DNA of 64,000 nucleotides from CAYYIS01 sp964470965 (GCA_964470965.1 CAYYIS010000006.1:62001-126000), one strand, 5' to 3'; shown: positions 9,163 through 18,585, counted from the first letter of the stretch. Translations and numbers: made by a program. Notes: generated from the sequence alone by a model not told the origin.

Positions 9163-10290
9163 ATGAAAATCAAACAGTTTGAGGTCATTCCTCTGATACA
9201 GCGGGGGTTGCTGCTCAAAGTGCATACAGACGAAGAGTTGGTCGGCTACGGATCGCCTATGAATTACGAGCACGGGCGAACGGTAGAGCGCGCCATACAT
9301 GATATGAGTGATTATCTTATAGGGCGGGATCCGCGCCAGATCGAGGACCACTGGCAGGCGCTGTTTCGTTCAAGCTACAGTCGCCAGATGCCGATTCTAC
9401 TGTCGGCGCTCAGTGGCATTGAAATGGCGTGTCTTGATATCCTGGGTAAATCGCTCGACACGCCGGTGTGGCGCCTTCTGGGCGGCTCCTGCAGGGATCG
9501 GGTGCGCGTTTACGGCGGTGTGGGCGGTGGGAATGCCCCTGAGGACTATGCCCGGGGCGCCCGGGAGCGAGTGGAAGAAGGATTTACAGCTGTGAAGGCC
9601 ACGCCGTTTCCCAACGCGGTACGTTACATAGATACACCGGCGATGATCGAGACCATCGTCGCCAGAATAGCAGCTATCCGGGAGGCGGTGGGACCGGAGA
9701 TCGATGTGGCCATCGACTTCCACCGGGCGGTGAGCCCCGCCATGGCTAAGATCCTGTTAAACGAACTGGAGCCATACCGACCAATGTTCGTCGAAGAACC
9801 CACCCATCCGGAAAACGTGGAGGCACTCCTCGAAATCACGCGGTCCACCACAATTCCGATCGCCACCGGCGAGAGGAACACTACGCGTTGGGGATTCCGG
9901 GAGATTGTTGAGAAAAAGGCAGCGGCGGTGCTGCAGCCGGATATCCGCCATTGCGGAGGCATCCTGGAGATGCGAAAAATCGCCTCCCTGGCCGAGATAC
10001 ACTACATTGCCTTGGCGCCGCACTCCGCCGCAGATCCCGTCGGCGTAGCCGCATCCATTCAGGCCATGGCCGCCACACCAAATTTTTTAATCCAGGAATT
10101 TGGCGGCGGTGCTGGTGATTCCTTGTTCGTCGAACCTCTGAAATTCTCCGATGGATATATCGAACTGCCCCGGGGTGCTGGACTAGGTTTCGAAATATCA
10201 GAAGAGGGACTGGAAGCCAACCGGCTAACAGAATGGCGTCTGCGGAATATGAGGAGGCATCCCGAGGATAACTCGGTGTCGGATATTTGA
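9163..10290 (+). CDS. D-galactonate dehydratase-like enolase-superfamily enzyme
   Basis: Mandelate racemase/muconate lactonizing enzyme family, 375 residues; such enzymes dehydrate sugar acids to 2-keto-3-deoxy acids using Mg2+. The C-terminal barrel lines up with E. coli DgoD at a constant offset of two. Metal ligands are Asp185 (IDFH), Glu211 (EEP) and Glu237 (GER); candidate acid/base residues are His187 and His287 (APHS), with Asp260 (QPDIRH) before the His287 strand. The segment ELEPYRPMFVEEP is close to DgoD. A longer frame opens at 9088 but overlaps the preceding gene; the ATG at 9163 has GGAG seven bases upstream. With the rhamnose mutarotase and sugar importers nearby it fits sugar-acid catabolism. 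The exact substrate (galactonate or another aldonate) is inferred. Confidence 0.9.
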   Translation: MKIKQFEVIPLIQRGLLLKVHTDEELVGYGSPMNYEHGRTVERAIHDMSDYLIGRDPRQIEDHWQALFRSSYSRQMPILLSALSGIEMACLDILGKSLDTPVWRLLGGSCRDRVRVYGGVGGGNAPEDYARGARERVEEGFTAVKATPFPNAVRYIDTPAMIETIVARIAAIREAVGPEIDVAIDFHRAVSPAMAKILLNELEPYRPMFVEEPTHPENVEALLEITRSTTIPIATGERNTTRWGFREIVEKKAAAVLQPDIRHCGGILEMRKIASLAEIHYIALAPHSAADPVGVAASIQAMAATPNFLIQEFGGGAGDSLFVEPLKFSDGYIELPRGAGLGFEISEEGLEANRLTEWRLRNMRRHPEDNSVSDI

Positions 10291-10510
10291 AACGAAACTA
10301 CTCCTGTTTCCCCGTCAAACGGTCATACCCACCGAGGAGCTTGGCGAATGGAAAGGTATGATTTTGGACTGGATAGATCGAGTACTACGTATTCCGTATC
10401 AAACCATCCGGATCGTCAGGCTGGCGGTTTCGAATCCGTCTGGATATCTCCAGATTCCAGATCTGACAGTGTTTTCGATTGAGAAAATCGGAAGCACAGG
10501 GAAAGGTGAC

Positions 10511-11737
10511 CTAAACGATCGAAGCGCGGGTGATGTCTCCGATACGCGTTGTACCCATCTGGCGCATAACGATCGTCAGCTCACGACGGAGGATGTCGAG
10601 GACGCGTTCTACACCGGTTTGGCCGAACGCGCCGAGACCCCACAGGTATGGACGGCCGATGCAGATGGCGTCGGCGCCCAGTGCCATGGCTTTGAAGATA
10701 TCGGTGCCGCGTCGAAAACCACTGTCGATCAGTACCGGAATGCGTCCGTCGACGGCGGCCACAATCTCCGGTAGGCATTCGATGGTGGAACGGCCACTCG
10801 CTTCCGCTCGGCCACCGTGGTTGGAAACGACGATACCGTCCACGCCGTGTTCCACGCATAACTCCGCATCTTCGCGGGTAACGATGCCCTTTATGACCAG
10901 CTTCATGGACGTGGCGTCCTTCAGGCGATCCACGAAATCCCAGGTGAGACCGGAATTTGGTGTTACATCAGCCATATCGAGCCAGTCAAACATGGGTTTG
11001 GATTTTCGTGCGAGGACGGGATCCGATGGGTGGCAGTCGGAGCAGACTGTGCCGGAGAGCTGATCCATTATGCGGGCCCGCCGTAATGCCTCCCGGTTGC
11101 TTCCGGCCAGAAGATCCACCGTGAAGACCAGCACGGGGCATCCGGCTGCTTCGGCTCGCTTGGCCATAACGAGGGCATTTTTCCAACCGCCGATGGAATA
11201 CAGCTGATACCAGACCGGCTCGCCTCGCGCCTCGTTTACATCCTCCACGGACGTGGTGGCAAAAGTCGACAACACCTGGAGCGCATTCCTGGACTTTGCG
11301 GCCCTGGCAACCGCGATTTCACCTTCGTCATGGAATGCCTTTTGGCTCCCGGCCGGCGCCAGAATAATCGGTGTATCCCACTGTCTCCCAAATAACTCGA
11401 CCTTTGTATTTATTGTCCGTACATCCACCAGCCGGCGTGCCCGCAACTGATACCTCTTAAACCCATCCCGGTTAGCTCTGATCGTTTCGTCGTCGTCCGT
11501 GCCGGTAGCAATGTAGCCGAAATGTGCGATAGTCAGCTTCTCCCTTGCAACAGACTCGAAATCGAACACGTTGACGGCTTCATCAGCAGAGGTAACGAGC
11601 CAGGACAAGACATCTCTTTGACCCTGTGCTAACAACTGCTGAATTGAAAGCGCCGATATCCCGGCGCACGCAAGGAGTGGGCTGCCTGCCAGGAACTTCA
11701 GAAACCGCCGACGGGTTTCCTGAGATGCTACAGACAT
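10511..11737 (-). CDS. Tat-targeted FMN-dependent alpha-hydroxyacid oxidase/dehydrogenase
   Basis: A 408-residue member of the glycolate oxidase / L-lactate dehydrogenase family, which oxidises 2-hydroxyacids to 2-ketoacids with FMN. Residues 8-14 (TRRRFLK) exactly match the twin-arginine consensus, followed by a hydrophobic stretch ending near CAG at 20-22, so the folded flavoprotein is predicted to be exported. The TIM-barrel shows the expected FMN and substrate motifs: LAPAGSQKAFH, VIKGI with the flavin-contacting Lys, SNHGGR with the catalytic His and Arg, and DSGFRRGTD for phosphate binding. A forward frame at 10358-10774 overlaps its 3' end and is a shadow. The ATG has AGAGGAAA upstream. 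Start and family are firm; the hydroxyacid is unknown. Confidence 0.9.
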   Translation of the reverse strand: MSVASQETRRRFLKFLAGSPLLACAGISALSIQQLLAQGQRDVLSWLVTSADEAVNVFDFESVAREKLTIAHFGYIATGTDDDETIRANRDGFKRYQLRARRLVDVRTINTKVELFGRQWDTPIILAPAGSQKAFHDEGEIAVARAAKSRNALQVLSTFATTSVEDVNEARGEPVWYQLYSIGGWKNALVMAKRAEAAGCPVLVFTVDLLAGSNREALRRARIMDQLSGTVCSDCHPSDPVLARKSKPMFDWLDMADVTPNSGLTWDFVDRLKDATSMKLVIKGIVTREDAELCVEHGVDGIVVSNHGGRAEASGRSTIECLPEIVAAVDGRIPVLIDSGFRRGTDIFKAMALGADAICIGRPYLWGLGAFGQTGVERVLDILRRELTIVMRQMGTTRIGDITRASIV

Positions 11738-11828
11738 GATTTTTCCTCTGGAAGAGGTGAGGGGCGCCTTAACATCTTCGCCGGCATCTGCTCATACCTG
11801 ACCCTCATGCCGCACAGTAGAATGGAGA

Positions 11829-13079
11829 TTAGTCGTTCATCGACTTCAGGAACTGAACGTTCGACTTCGTACGCGAGATTCGTTCCACCAGAAGCTCCAT
11901 CGCTTCCACAGGACCAAGGCCGTCCAGGAATTTCCTCAGAATAATGACCTTGTCGAGTATCTCGGATTCCAATAACAGTTCGGCTTTTCTGGTGGAGGAC
12001 ATGCTCAAGTCTATGGCTGGGAAAATCCACCGGTTGGCGAGCTTGCGGGTGAGCTCCAATTCCATATTGCCGGTACCCTTAAACTCTTCGTAAATTCCAT
12101 CGTCCATACGACTGCCGGTTTCTATCAGGGCAGTCGCCACGATCGTAAGACTTCCGCCTTCCTCGATGTTCCGGGCCGCGCCGAAGAATCGGCGTGGCTT
12201 CTGTAGCGCATTGGCGTCTATACCTCCGGAGAGGATTTTTCCGCTGTGCGGTGTGATTGCATTGTAGGCGCGGGCGAGACGTGTGATACTATCAAGCAGG
12301 ATGACCACATCCTTACCGTGTTCCACCAGACGCTTGGCCTTCTCCAGCACGATGTCCGCCACCGCAACATGGCGATCCGGCGGCTCGTCGAAGGTGGAGC
12401 TTATCACCTCGCCGTGTACTGACCGGGCCATATCCGTCACTTCCTCAGGGCGCTCATCGATCAGCAGCACCATAAGTGTGACCTCCGGATGGTTGGTCGT
12501 GATGGCGTTGGCGATTTCCTGAAGCAGCATGGTCTTACCTGCTTTAGGCGGCGAAACGATCAATCCTCGCTGCCCCTTACCGATCGGCGCCAACAGATCC
12601 ATTACTCGGGTAGACAATTTATCCGGCTGGTATTCAAGCTGGAACCGGTCCAGTGGATAAATTGGGGTCAGATTATCGAATAGCGCCCGTTGTTCTGCAA
12701 TATCGGGATTTTCATGGTTGACCGAATCCACCCGCAGCAACGCAAAATGACGCTCTCCGTTCTTGGGCGGACGGATCTGCCCTGAAATCGTATCGCCGGT
12801 ACGAAGATCGAAGCGTTTTACCTGAGACAGCGCCACGTAGATATCGTCCTGCCCGGGCAGATAGCTGTAATCCGCCGAGCGAAGAAAGCCGTTGCGGTTG
12901 TCCGGCAACACTTCCAGAACGCCTTCCGCGAAGATAACGCCATCCTGCTCGGTCTGGGCCTGCAGGATGCTGAAAATCAGCTCTTGCTTCCTGAGGCTTG
13001 AGGCGCCCTCGATCCCGAGATCCTGCGCGATACTGTGGAGTTGAGGCAGTGAATTAGTTTTGAGTTCCAGAATGTGCAT
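11829..13079 (-). CDS. rho: transcription termination factor Rho
   Basis: Hexameric RNA helicase that terminates transcription at rut sites. The 416-residue protein has the N-terminal helical domain (1-45), the cold-shock-like RNA-binding domain (about 48-120, with GFLRSADYSYLPG), and the RecA-like motor with Walker A (SPPKAGKT, 176-183), a DERPEEV motif and a secondary-site loop region. It is slightly shorter than the E. coli protein and carries no large insertion. The ATG follows AGGAGG. Its leader on this strand contains palindromes that may serve autoregulation, as rho is autogenously attenuated in enterics. Confidence 0.97.
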   Translation of the reverse strand: MHILELKTNSLPQLHSIAQDLGIEGASSLRKQELIFSILQAQTEQDGVIFAEGVLEVLPDNRNGFLRSADYSYLPGQDDIYVALSQVKRFDLRTGDTISGQIRPPKNGERHFALLRVDSVNHENPDIAEQRALFDNLTPIYPLDRFQLEYQPDKLSTRVMDLLAPIGKGQRGLIVSPPKAGKTMLLQEIANAITTNHPEVTLMVLLIDERPEEVTDMARSVHGEVISSTFDEPPDRHVAVADIVLEKAKRLVEHGKDVVILLDSITRLARAYNAITPHSGKILSGGIDANALQKPRRFFGAARNIEEGGSLTIVATALIETGSRMDDGIYEEFKGTGNMELELTRKLANRWIFPAIDLSMSSTRKAELLLESEILDKVIILRKFLDGLGPVEAMELLVERISRTKSNVQFLKSMND

Positions 13080-13798
13080 CGTACGATGGCCTCCTGAGTA
13101 TCACCCGTTAAATAACGGGATTATGTCTGAAAAGTCCCATAATGGGGCTCTTACAAAACCCGGAAATTCCGAGCCTATACGGTAAATACATTGTGGTATG
13201 ATTGAGGTCCCGGCGCCGGTTCGACCCCACGAAGTGGATCGGACGCGGAGACTGGAGATTTTTAAATCTGGTTCAATGACCTATTCCGGGGTGAACGGCT
13301 GCCCGATACGGTCCTTGTCCTGTAATTGGAGTTTCGAATAGGCTGTATGGTGTGCCCTCCCGCATGTCGGATACTTCCTGACGAGTTCAAGAAGGATTAA
13401 AGACACGCAGAAGCAATGCTGAAGACATAGATAAAACAGGAATTACTGCTGAATGTACTGAGGTCTTAAAAGACGAGGTACTGATTGTTAATTGCCGTAA
13501 TATATGTTATCTGAACAGAACTGTGAGGTTTTTCTTCGTTTTTTTTCTAAATCAGGCAAAAAAATCCGGAAACAGCTTCGTCACATGTTCGAAAAAAACC
13601 TCCACAACATCTCTTTAACGCCTTACCGGAATAGCTCTTCGCGACAGACTCCACCGGCACCGATGGGCTTTTCTCACCCTCCGGCCCTAATTCGCGATTC
13701 CGTTCGACTGTTTTGATGATTTCCTGCATTTGCTCATTGCGCTTTGGCGCTGCTGGGTGTGACGGCAGGGATTGCCCGCGGACGTCACGATAAGATCC
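13080..13798. other. long rho upstream region with palindromes and a hairpin
   Basis: About 720 bases without a convincing gene between the histidine kinase stop and the rho start. Close to rho there are two dyads: CCCGTTA at 13104-13110 with TAACGGG at 13113-13119, and CCCAT/ATGGG around 13136-13146. An imperfect stem with a GAA loop spans about 13219-13244. These could form the rho leader. Immediately after the kinase stop its frame stays open for over 80 codons to about 13547, with no start signal or recognisable sequence. Confidence 0.5.
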
Positions 13799-15574
13799 TC
13801 AGACGGAATCGGACTGTTCTTCAAAGACCGGGAGATCAAAAAAGAACGACGTCTCACCTCCTGGTTCGGACAAGAAATCGATATGTCCGTTGAGGCGTTC
13901 AATGATGGATTTGCATATGCTGAGCCCCAGGCCGGTTCCGCCCTTTTCACGGGCATCCGAGGTGTCCGTCTGGTAGAATTTCTGGAAGATGTTGGCCCTG
14001 GCCTCTTCTGAAATACCGCAACCCTGATTGGTCACGGAAACCCGAACATTGGTGCCAATCTGGTCCATACCGATGAAGACGGTCTCGCCAACAGGCGAAA
14101 ATTTCGCTGCATTGGACAAAAGGTTATCCATTACCTGCATCAAACGGTCGGAATCCGCCATCACCTCCACATTCGGGAATGGCCCGTCCGGACAGAAGAC
14201 AACTCCGTACTGTACAGCATACATCTCATTGATTTTTATTGACTGATTTATCAAATCAGAAAGATTGACGGCTTTAAACTCAAAAACCATACTCCCGGAT
14301 TCGATTTTTTCCAGTTTAAGAATATCATCCACCAGCAGCCCGAGGCGATCGCTATTTTTCAGAGCAACCGTCACCAGTTCCCTAGCCTGGGATGCCAACT
14401 CACCTGCGACACCGCCGTCCAGCAGCTTGAGTGCACCATGGATGGAAGTCAGGGGTGTCCGCAACTCATGGTTGATGACGGAGATGAGTTCGTCCTTCAT
14501 AAGCCCGAATTTTACCCGCTCTGACATTGACCGATAGCTCCAGACTCTGCCGATAATCTCGCCTTCTATCCGCTGCGGGTAGGAATACGATTCGAACAAC
14601 CGCCCGTCATGGAATTCTATCAGTTCGTAATCCGACTTGTCGGTATCCTCGTGGGACGCACGGATACTGGCGAGGAAGCCCTGAGGATCTTTAACCTGAT
14701 CCAGCACAGATTCCAAAACGAGATCATAATCACCGGTGTTTATCAATTCTTGGGTGATGGTCCACATTTCCAGAAAGTTCTGGTTGTAGGTAATGATTTT
14801 TTTGCCGGTCTTATCAAGCACCAGGATGCCGTCTGCCGTAGACTCCAACGTCGTTCGTAGCAGGGAAAGCGAGTGGACCAACTCCTGCTCCGTCCTTCTT
14901 CGGTCTTCTATTTCCTCTTTCAACTGTTCATTTGCGGAAAGCAGTTCGGCGGTGCGTTCATCAACATGATGCTCCAGTTTTTCGGTATGATGGCGTATCC
15001 GTTCATGGAGCCGGTTGTTCTCGATGGCTATGGCCACCTGATTGGCTACTGCTTCCAGAAATTCCAGGTCGCCCTGGCTGTACGAATCGGGCTCTGTATT
15101 TTCTAGGTTGATGATTCCGATCACGTGGTCATCAACCTTGAGCGGGACACATATTTCGGACCGGATGTTGGAAGGTATACCGAAATACCGGGGATCCTCC
15201 CGCACGTCTGCCACATTGGCACTCTGGCCTGTCTCCGCCACCCAACCGGTGATACCTCGGCCCACTTTAAGATTCCGGGAAAGGAGGAATTCCTCATCAA
15301 ATTCAAGATCCCCGCCCTCAAACATCCATCCAATCACTGCATAGGGTACCAAAGTGCCGGAATCCGGCTCTACCAGCAATACCGCTCCAAACTGATACCC
15401 CAAATTCTCTCTGACGATTTCAATTATTTCCTGTTGGAGATTTTCTATGGGGTTCAGTTTCTGAAGTCGGGTACTGACCTGGTACAGGACATCCAACTCT
15501 CTTACTTTCTTTGCCAGACGCTGATCCGTTTCTTGAGATTCTGTTTGCCCATCCCGGTCAGGTGATTGCCTCAT
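13799..15574 (-). CDS. GAF-PAS sensor histidine kinase
   Basis: Cytoplasmic two-component sensor, 591 residues, with no membrane helices. Domains in order: short N-terminal coiled coil (about 15-42), GAF domain (about 43-187, with VGRGITGWVAETG and the IINLENTEP strand), coiled-coil linker (about 188-240), PAS-like domain (240-350), HisKA with the phospho-acceptor His369 in INHELRTP, and HATPase_c at about 460-585 with N, G1 and G2 boxes (DNLLSNAAKF, NQGCGIS, KGGTGLGLSI). The GAF domain would bind a small ligand or redox cofactor. No response regulator gene lies beside it, so it is an orphan kinase. It lies upstream of rho on the same strand but 720 bases away. Confidence 0.93.
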   Translation of the reverse strand: MRQSPDRDGQTESQETDQRLAKKVRELDVLYQVSTRLQKLNPIENLQQEIIEIVRENLGYQFGAVLLVEPDSGTLVPYAVIGWMFEGGDLEFDEEFLLSRNLKVGRGITGWVAETGQSANVADVREDPRYFGIPSNIRSEICVPLKVDDHVIGIINLENTEPDSYSQGDLEFLEAVANQVAIAIENNRLHERIRHHTEKLEHHVDERTAELLSANEQLKEEIEDRRRTEQELVHSLSLLRTTLESTADGILVLDKTGKKIITYNQNFLEMWTITQELINTGDYDLVLESVLDQVKDPQGFLASIRASHEDTDKSDYELIEFHDGRLFESYSYPQRIEGEIIGRVWSYRSMSERVKFGLMKDELISVINHELRTPLTSIHGALKLLDGGVAGELASQARELVTVALKNSDRLGLLVDDILKLEKIESGSMVFEFKAVNLSDLINQSIKINEMYAVQYGVVFCPDGPFPNVEVMADSDRLMQVMDNLLSNAAKFSPVGETVFIGMDQIGTNVRVSVTNQGCGISEEARANIFQKFYQTDTSDAREKGGTGLGLSICKSIIERLNGHIDFLSEPGGETSFFFDLPVFEEQSDSV

Positions 15575-16154
15575 GTGACTTTCCTCGCATCTGTGGAGGC
15601 CCTCCCCATAATTGCCAGACGTCGCATCTGTTTTCGGGTACGGGCTCCAACGCGCTTCTGTGTAACACCGACGGCCAATGTTCCTGTATTAGATATTTAT
15701 CGGTAATGCTTTGAGCAAGCATTTTTGTTAAAGCCGGTCTGCCCTTCCAGCCATGGATGACGTGGGCATTGCCAGGAAACCAGATCGGAGCCACTAACCC
15801 GCGCAACAATACCCTCATCACGAAACTCGCTAGGACTTCGAAGCCCGACGGCTGGTCGCGCTGATAGGCAGGTGGGCGTTAGGGGCAAACGCCAATGGGG
15901 TTCCCAGGCGGTGAGCAGGTAGCACAGGACAGCACCTATAGGCACAGCCCGCTGTTTTGGGACCGTTGGAAACAGGGAGATGCTGCGCCTGTATGGGAAC
16001 GGGGGATTTACCTACGGACAGGGCTTCACGTCTCTACTTGACATAGAAGACAGGATCGATTACACATCGATTGTTAGAGAATTGCTATCCTCCTATTAAC
16101 ACGATGGAAAATGTCATATATGATCGATAAGGCAAACAACGCGGGGGCCAGTTC
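15575..16154. other. intergenic stretch, possible promoter, no supported gene
   Basis: About 580 bases between the divergent histidine kinase and esterase genes. A candidate promoter with TTGACA at 16038-16043 and TACACA at 16061-16066 (17-base spacing) points to the esterase. A 48-codon forward frame at 15895-16041 has protein-like composition but no ribosome site, and nothing recognisable was found in it. Confidence 0.4.
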
Positions 16155-16892
16155 ATGATCACCGAAACCGGATTTTTGGACAGGAGCGTCACAATCGGCG
16201 ACGCTGCCTATCCCTACCAGATTTATATACCACCCGACTACACGCCGGACCGGTGTTGGCCTGTCATTCTATTTCTGCACGGCGCCGGTGAGCGTGGTAC
16301 CGATGGATTGATGCAGACGGAAGTGGGAATCGGAAATGCTATCCGGCGGTATCGGGACCGTTTTTCGTGCCTGGTGGTGTTGCCTCAGTGCCATCCCGAA
16401 CAGGGGTGGACCGATACCATGGAGCAGCAGGCGTTGCAGGCGCTCGAGGACACGGCCTGCGACTTTAACAGCGACAGAGCGCGAACCTATCTTACGGGCC
16501 TTTCGTTAGGGGGTTGCGGTACCTGGTCTATAGCACTGCGCCATCCGGGCAGGTTTGCGGCCATCGTTCCCATTTGCGGGTGGATCACAGCACCCCATGA
16601 GGATATGGCGCCTGAGAGTGCTGCATTCTGGGGGCGTTTGAACCCTTATGCCACTCACCCGGAGCCATTCGTCGCGGCAGCTGAACGCCTAAGAGATACG
16701 CCCACCTGGGTGTATCATGGCGATGCGGACGAGACGGTTTCCGTGGAGGAGTCGCGGCGTATGGTCGCAGCGATGGAGGCTGAGGGCGGTAATGTCCGGT
16801 ATACCGAATTTCCGAACGTCGGGCATAATTCCTGGGACAATGCATATGCCGATCCGGACCTGATGCCCTGGCTACTGGCATGGAAATCATGA
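16155..16892 (+). CDS. alpha/beta hydrolase, phospholipase/carboxylesterase-like
   Basis: A 245-residue cytoplasmic serine hydrolase of the dienelactone hydrolase / PHB-depolymerase-like group (often annotated as prolyl oligopeptidase family). The oxyanion motif LHGAGERGTD is at residues 41-50, the nucleophile elbow GLSLGG at 115-120 gives Ser117, the acid is probably Asp192 (YHGDADETV), and the base is His224 (NVGHNSW). No signal peptide is visible. An MFS transporter gene starts ten bases after its stop and a rhamnose mutarotase follows, so it may deacylate an imported sugar ester. That role is inferred from context. Confidence 0.88.
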   Translation: MITETGFLDRSVTIGDAAYPYQIYIPPDYTPDRCWPVILFLHGAGERGTDGLMQTEVGIGNAIRRYRDRFSCLVVLPQCHPEQGWTDTMEQQALQALEDTACDFNSDRARTYLTGLSLGGCGTWSIALRHPGRFAAIVPICGWITAPHEDMAPESAAFWGRLNPYATHPEPFVAAAERLRDTPTWVYHGDADETVSVEESRRMVAAMEAEGGNVRYTEFPNVGHNSWDNAYADPDLMPWLLAWKS

Positions 16893-16902
16893 CGAGGACG
16901 GA

Positions 16903-18039
16903 TTGACGCGACAACAGACGGTCGTCTTCATCGCGGCGATGATGGTTATTCCGTGGATACGTTCCACCCTTGGTGTAATCCTGCCGAAATTGATCGATAC
17001 CTACGATCTGACGATCAGCCAGGCCGGTTTGGTATCTATTTTCCTTGAATCGGGGAGCGTGACCGGCATGCTCTCACTCGGATTCGTGATCGACCGGATC
17101 GGCGCGGCACGGATCGCGGTATGGGGGCTCCCGGTTATCGGCATCGCTCTGTTCGCGGTGACCGAAGCGACTTCGTTCGGAATCCTGGCCGTAATGTTCT
17201 TCTTTGTCGGCATAGGCGTCGCCCTGACGGCCAGCGGTGTGAATACGCTCATGGCGACCACCGGGAAACGCCGTGCTTTTTATCTCGGCCTGCTGCATTC
17301 CTGCTTCAGCGTCTTTGCAATCGCCACGCCGCTGATTGCCGGCGCACTGCTCACGGCCAGTGACTGGCAGACGTTCTATTTTGTTGTCGCGGCGATCGCC
17401 CTGTTTATGATGATCCTGTTTCGGATCATCGGATACACAGGCGAAATGGTGCAGACTGCCGGGGAAAACCCCCTGTCGGACGCCACCGGCCCAGCGCTGA
17501 GGCGCATAGCTACCGTCTGCCTTGGTGTCTTTGCGCTCGCCGGAGTCCAGGGTGTCATCATCACCTGGAGCTATTTGTATATGGTCAATGTCCACGGCCT
17601 CAGTCATGGGCTTGCCACGCTGGCGCCGTCATTGCTTTGGGTAGGAATACTTGTGATGCGAAGCGTATCGATCGCCCTGAGTCGCCGTCATTCGGAGCGG
17701 ACCATACTCCTGTGGTCAATCGCGGGTTCGATGGCAGTGGTGGCATTTGAGCAGACGATGCTGCTGCCCATCGTATCCATGACCGCGATGATTTTACTGG
17801 GCATGGGCGTGGCCGGAGCGTTCCAACTGGGTACCGCCTGGGCAGCCGAGCGGATTCCGGGCCGGATCGGCACGGCCAGTTCGGCTGTCATGGCATCGGC
17901 CGCCCTGGGAATAGGCGTCCTCCCGTGGGTGACAGGCATCACTATTGACGCCACCGATTATTCGGGTATGATGGTTGTGTCCCTGGGTGGAATGATTTTG
18001 GCTGCATCAATGTTTGGGATTACGGCACAGACCAAGTGA
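16903..18039 (+). CDS. MFS transporter
   Basis: A 378-residue polytopic protein with about twelve helices and the major facilitator layout. The loop 2-3 region reads GFVIDRIGAARIAVWG, a version of the MFS GxxxDRxGRR motif. The start is TTG at 16903 with GAGGACGG just upstream; an ATG-ATG pair lies twelve codons further in and is an alternative. The preceding esterase gene ends ten bases before and the rhamnose mutarotase reading frame begins at its stop, so the three are one operon. The transported compound is likely a sugar or sugar acid, by context only. Confidence 0.85.
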   Translation: MTRQQTVVFIAAMMVIPWIRSTLGVILPKLIDTYDLTISQAGLVSIFLESGSVTGMLSLGFVIDRIGAARIAVWGLPVIGIALFAVTEATSFGILAVMFFFVGIGVALTASGVNTLMATTGKRRAFYLGLLHSCFSVFAIATPLIAGALLTASDWQTFYFVVAAIALFMMILFRIIGYTGEMVQTAGENPLSDATGPALRRIATVCLGVFALAGVQGVIITWSYLYMVNVHGLSHGLATLAPSLLWVGILVMRSVSIALSRRHSERTILLWSIAGSMAVVAFEQTMLLPIVSMTAMILLGMGVAGAFQLGTAWAAERIPGRIGTASSAVMASAALGIGVLPWVTGITIDATDYSGMMVVSLGGMILAASMFGITAQTK

Positions 18040-18053
18040 AAAAGGAGTTTTCC

Positions 18054-18377
18054 ATGTCACCTGTCGGACAGGTATTGAAGCTAAAACCGGGGTGCTATGA
18101 CGAGTATAAGAAGCGGCATGACGAACTGTGGCCGGAGTTGGCGGACTTGATGACGGCGCACGGGATCGATATGGCTATCTACCGGTTCGAGGACTATCTG
18201 TTCGTTTACGGCACCGCCCCCTCCGAGGCGGACTGGGAGACCCTCGGCACCCATCCGGTCATGCCAAAATGGGATGGATATATGGCGGAAGTACTGGAAA
18301 CAGACGAAAACGGCGAACTGGTACGGCACATCCTGCCACAGGCCTTCTCGTTCGGAGCGTTTTCACGAGAGGCATGA
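18054..18377 (+). CDS. L-rhamnose mutarotase (RhaM family)
   Basis: Small ferredoxin-like-fold enzyme that interconverts alpha and beta anomers of L-rhamnose or a related deoxysugar. The 107-residue product has the RhaM pattern: KPGCYDEYKKRHDELWPEL, with Tyr and His residues (near Tyr18 and His22) typical of the active site, then the AIYRFEDYLFVYG strand pair and the PKWDGYM region near the C-terminus. The ATG at 18054 has AAAAAGGAG just upstream and is preferred over an in-frame ATG at 18036, inside the end of the MFS gene. Close relatives act on L-fucose, so the sugar is not certain. It is the last gene of the esterase/transporter operon. Confidence 0.85.
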   Translation: MSPVGQVLKLKPGCYDEYKKRHDELWPELADLMTAHGIDMAIYRFEDYLFVYGTAPSEADWETLGTHPVMPKWDGYMAEVLETDENGELVRHILPQAFSFGAFSREA

Positions 18378-18381
18378 ACGA

Positions 18382-18585
18382 ATGTTCGGATTCGGGGTCA
18401 CCTTCATAGATCCTAAGCATCGCGACCTGCTGGTAGCGGACGCCCCGGGCGTTCACAAAATGTCCAAGCACGTTTGGATGAATGATACTCTCTGCCATGG
18501 TCTTCTACACGTTGAACCTCGGCTGATCACTACGGTTACCATGGAGCGTGGGCTCCTTTGGCCTATTGCTTACAACGAAAATTAG
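18382..18585 (+). pseudogene. eroded fragment of a D-isomer-specific 2-hydroxyacid dehydrogenase
   Basis: In the gap after the rhamnose mutarotase one frame reads FGFGVTFIDPKHRDLLVADA, continuing PGVHKMSKHVWMNDTL. This matches the conserved FGxGVdxID..gilVANAPGV...AEHVWM block of 2-hydroxyacid dehydrogenases. The catalytic Arg, Glu and His regions and the Rossmann fold that should flank it are missing, and the similarity stops after about 45 residues. I read it as the remnant of a deleted gene. An unrelated short protein is possible. Confidence 0.4.

Noticed and set aside
10358..10774. 138-codon forward frame
   Set aside because: Most of it lies over the FMN oxidase gene on the other strand; no ribosome site and no recognisable motif.
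13215..13235. tRNA-like T-loop word GGTTCGACC in the rho upstream region
   Set aside because: No matching acceptor, D or anticodon stems surround it; it is part of an imperfect hairpin instead.
13547..13729. 60-codon minus-strand frame after the histidine kinase, in the same frame as the kinase
   Set aside because: Considered as the rest of a response regulator or a readthrough extension; no receiver-domain motif and no ribosome site.
15895..16041. 48-codon forward frame upstream of the esterase gene
   Set aside because: Protein-like composition but no ribosome site, no family and too short to support.
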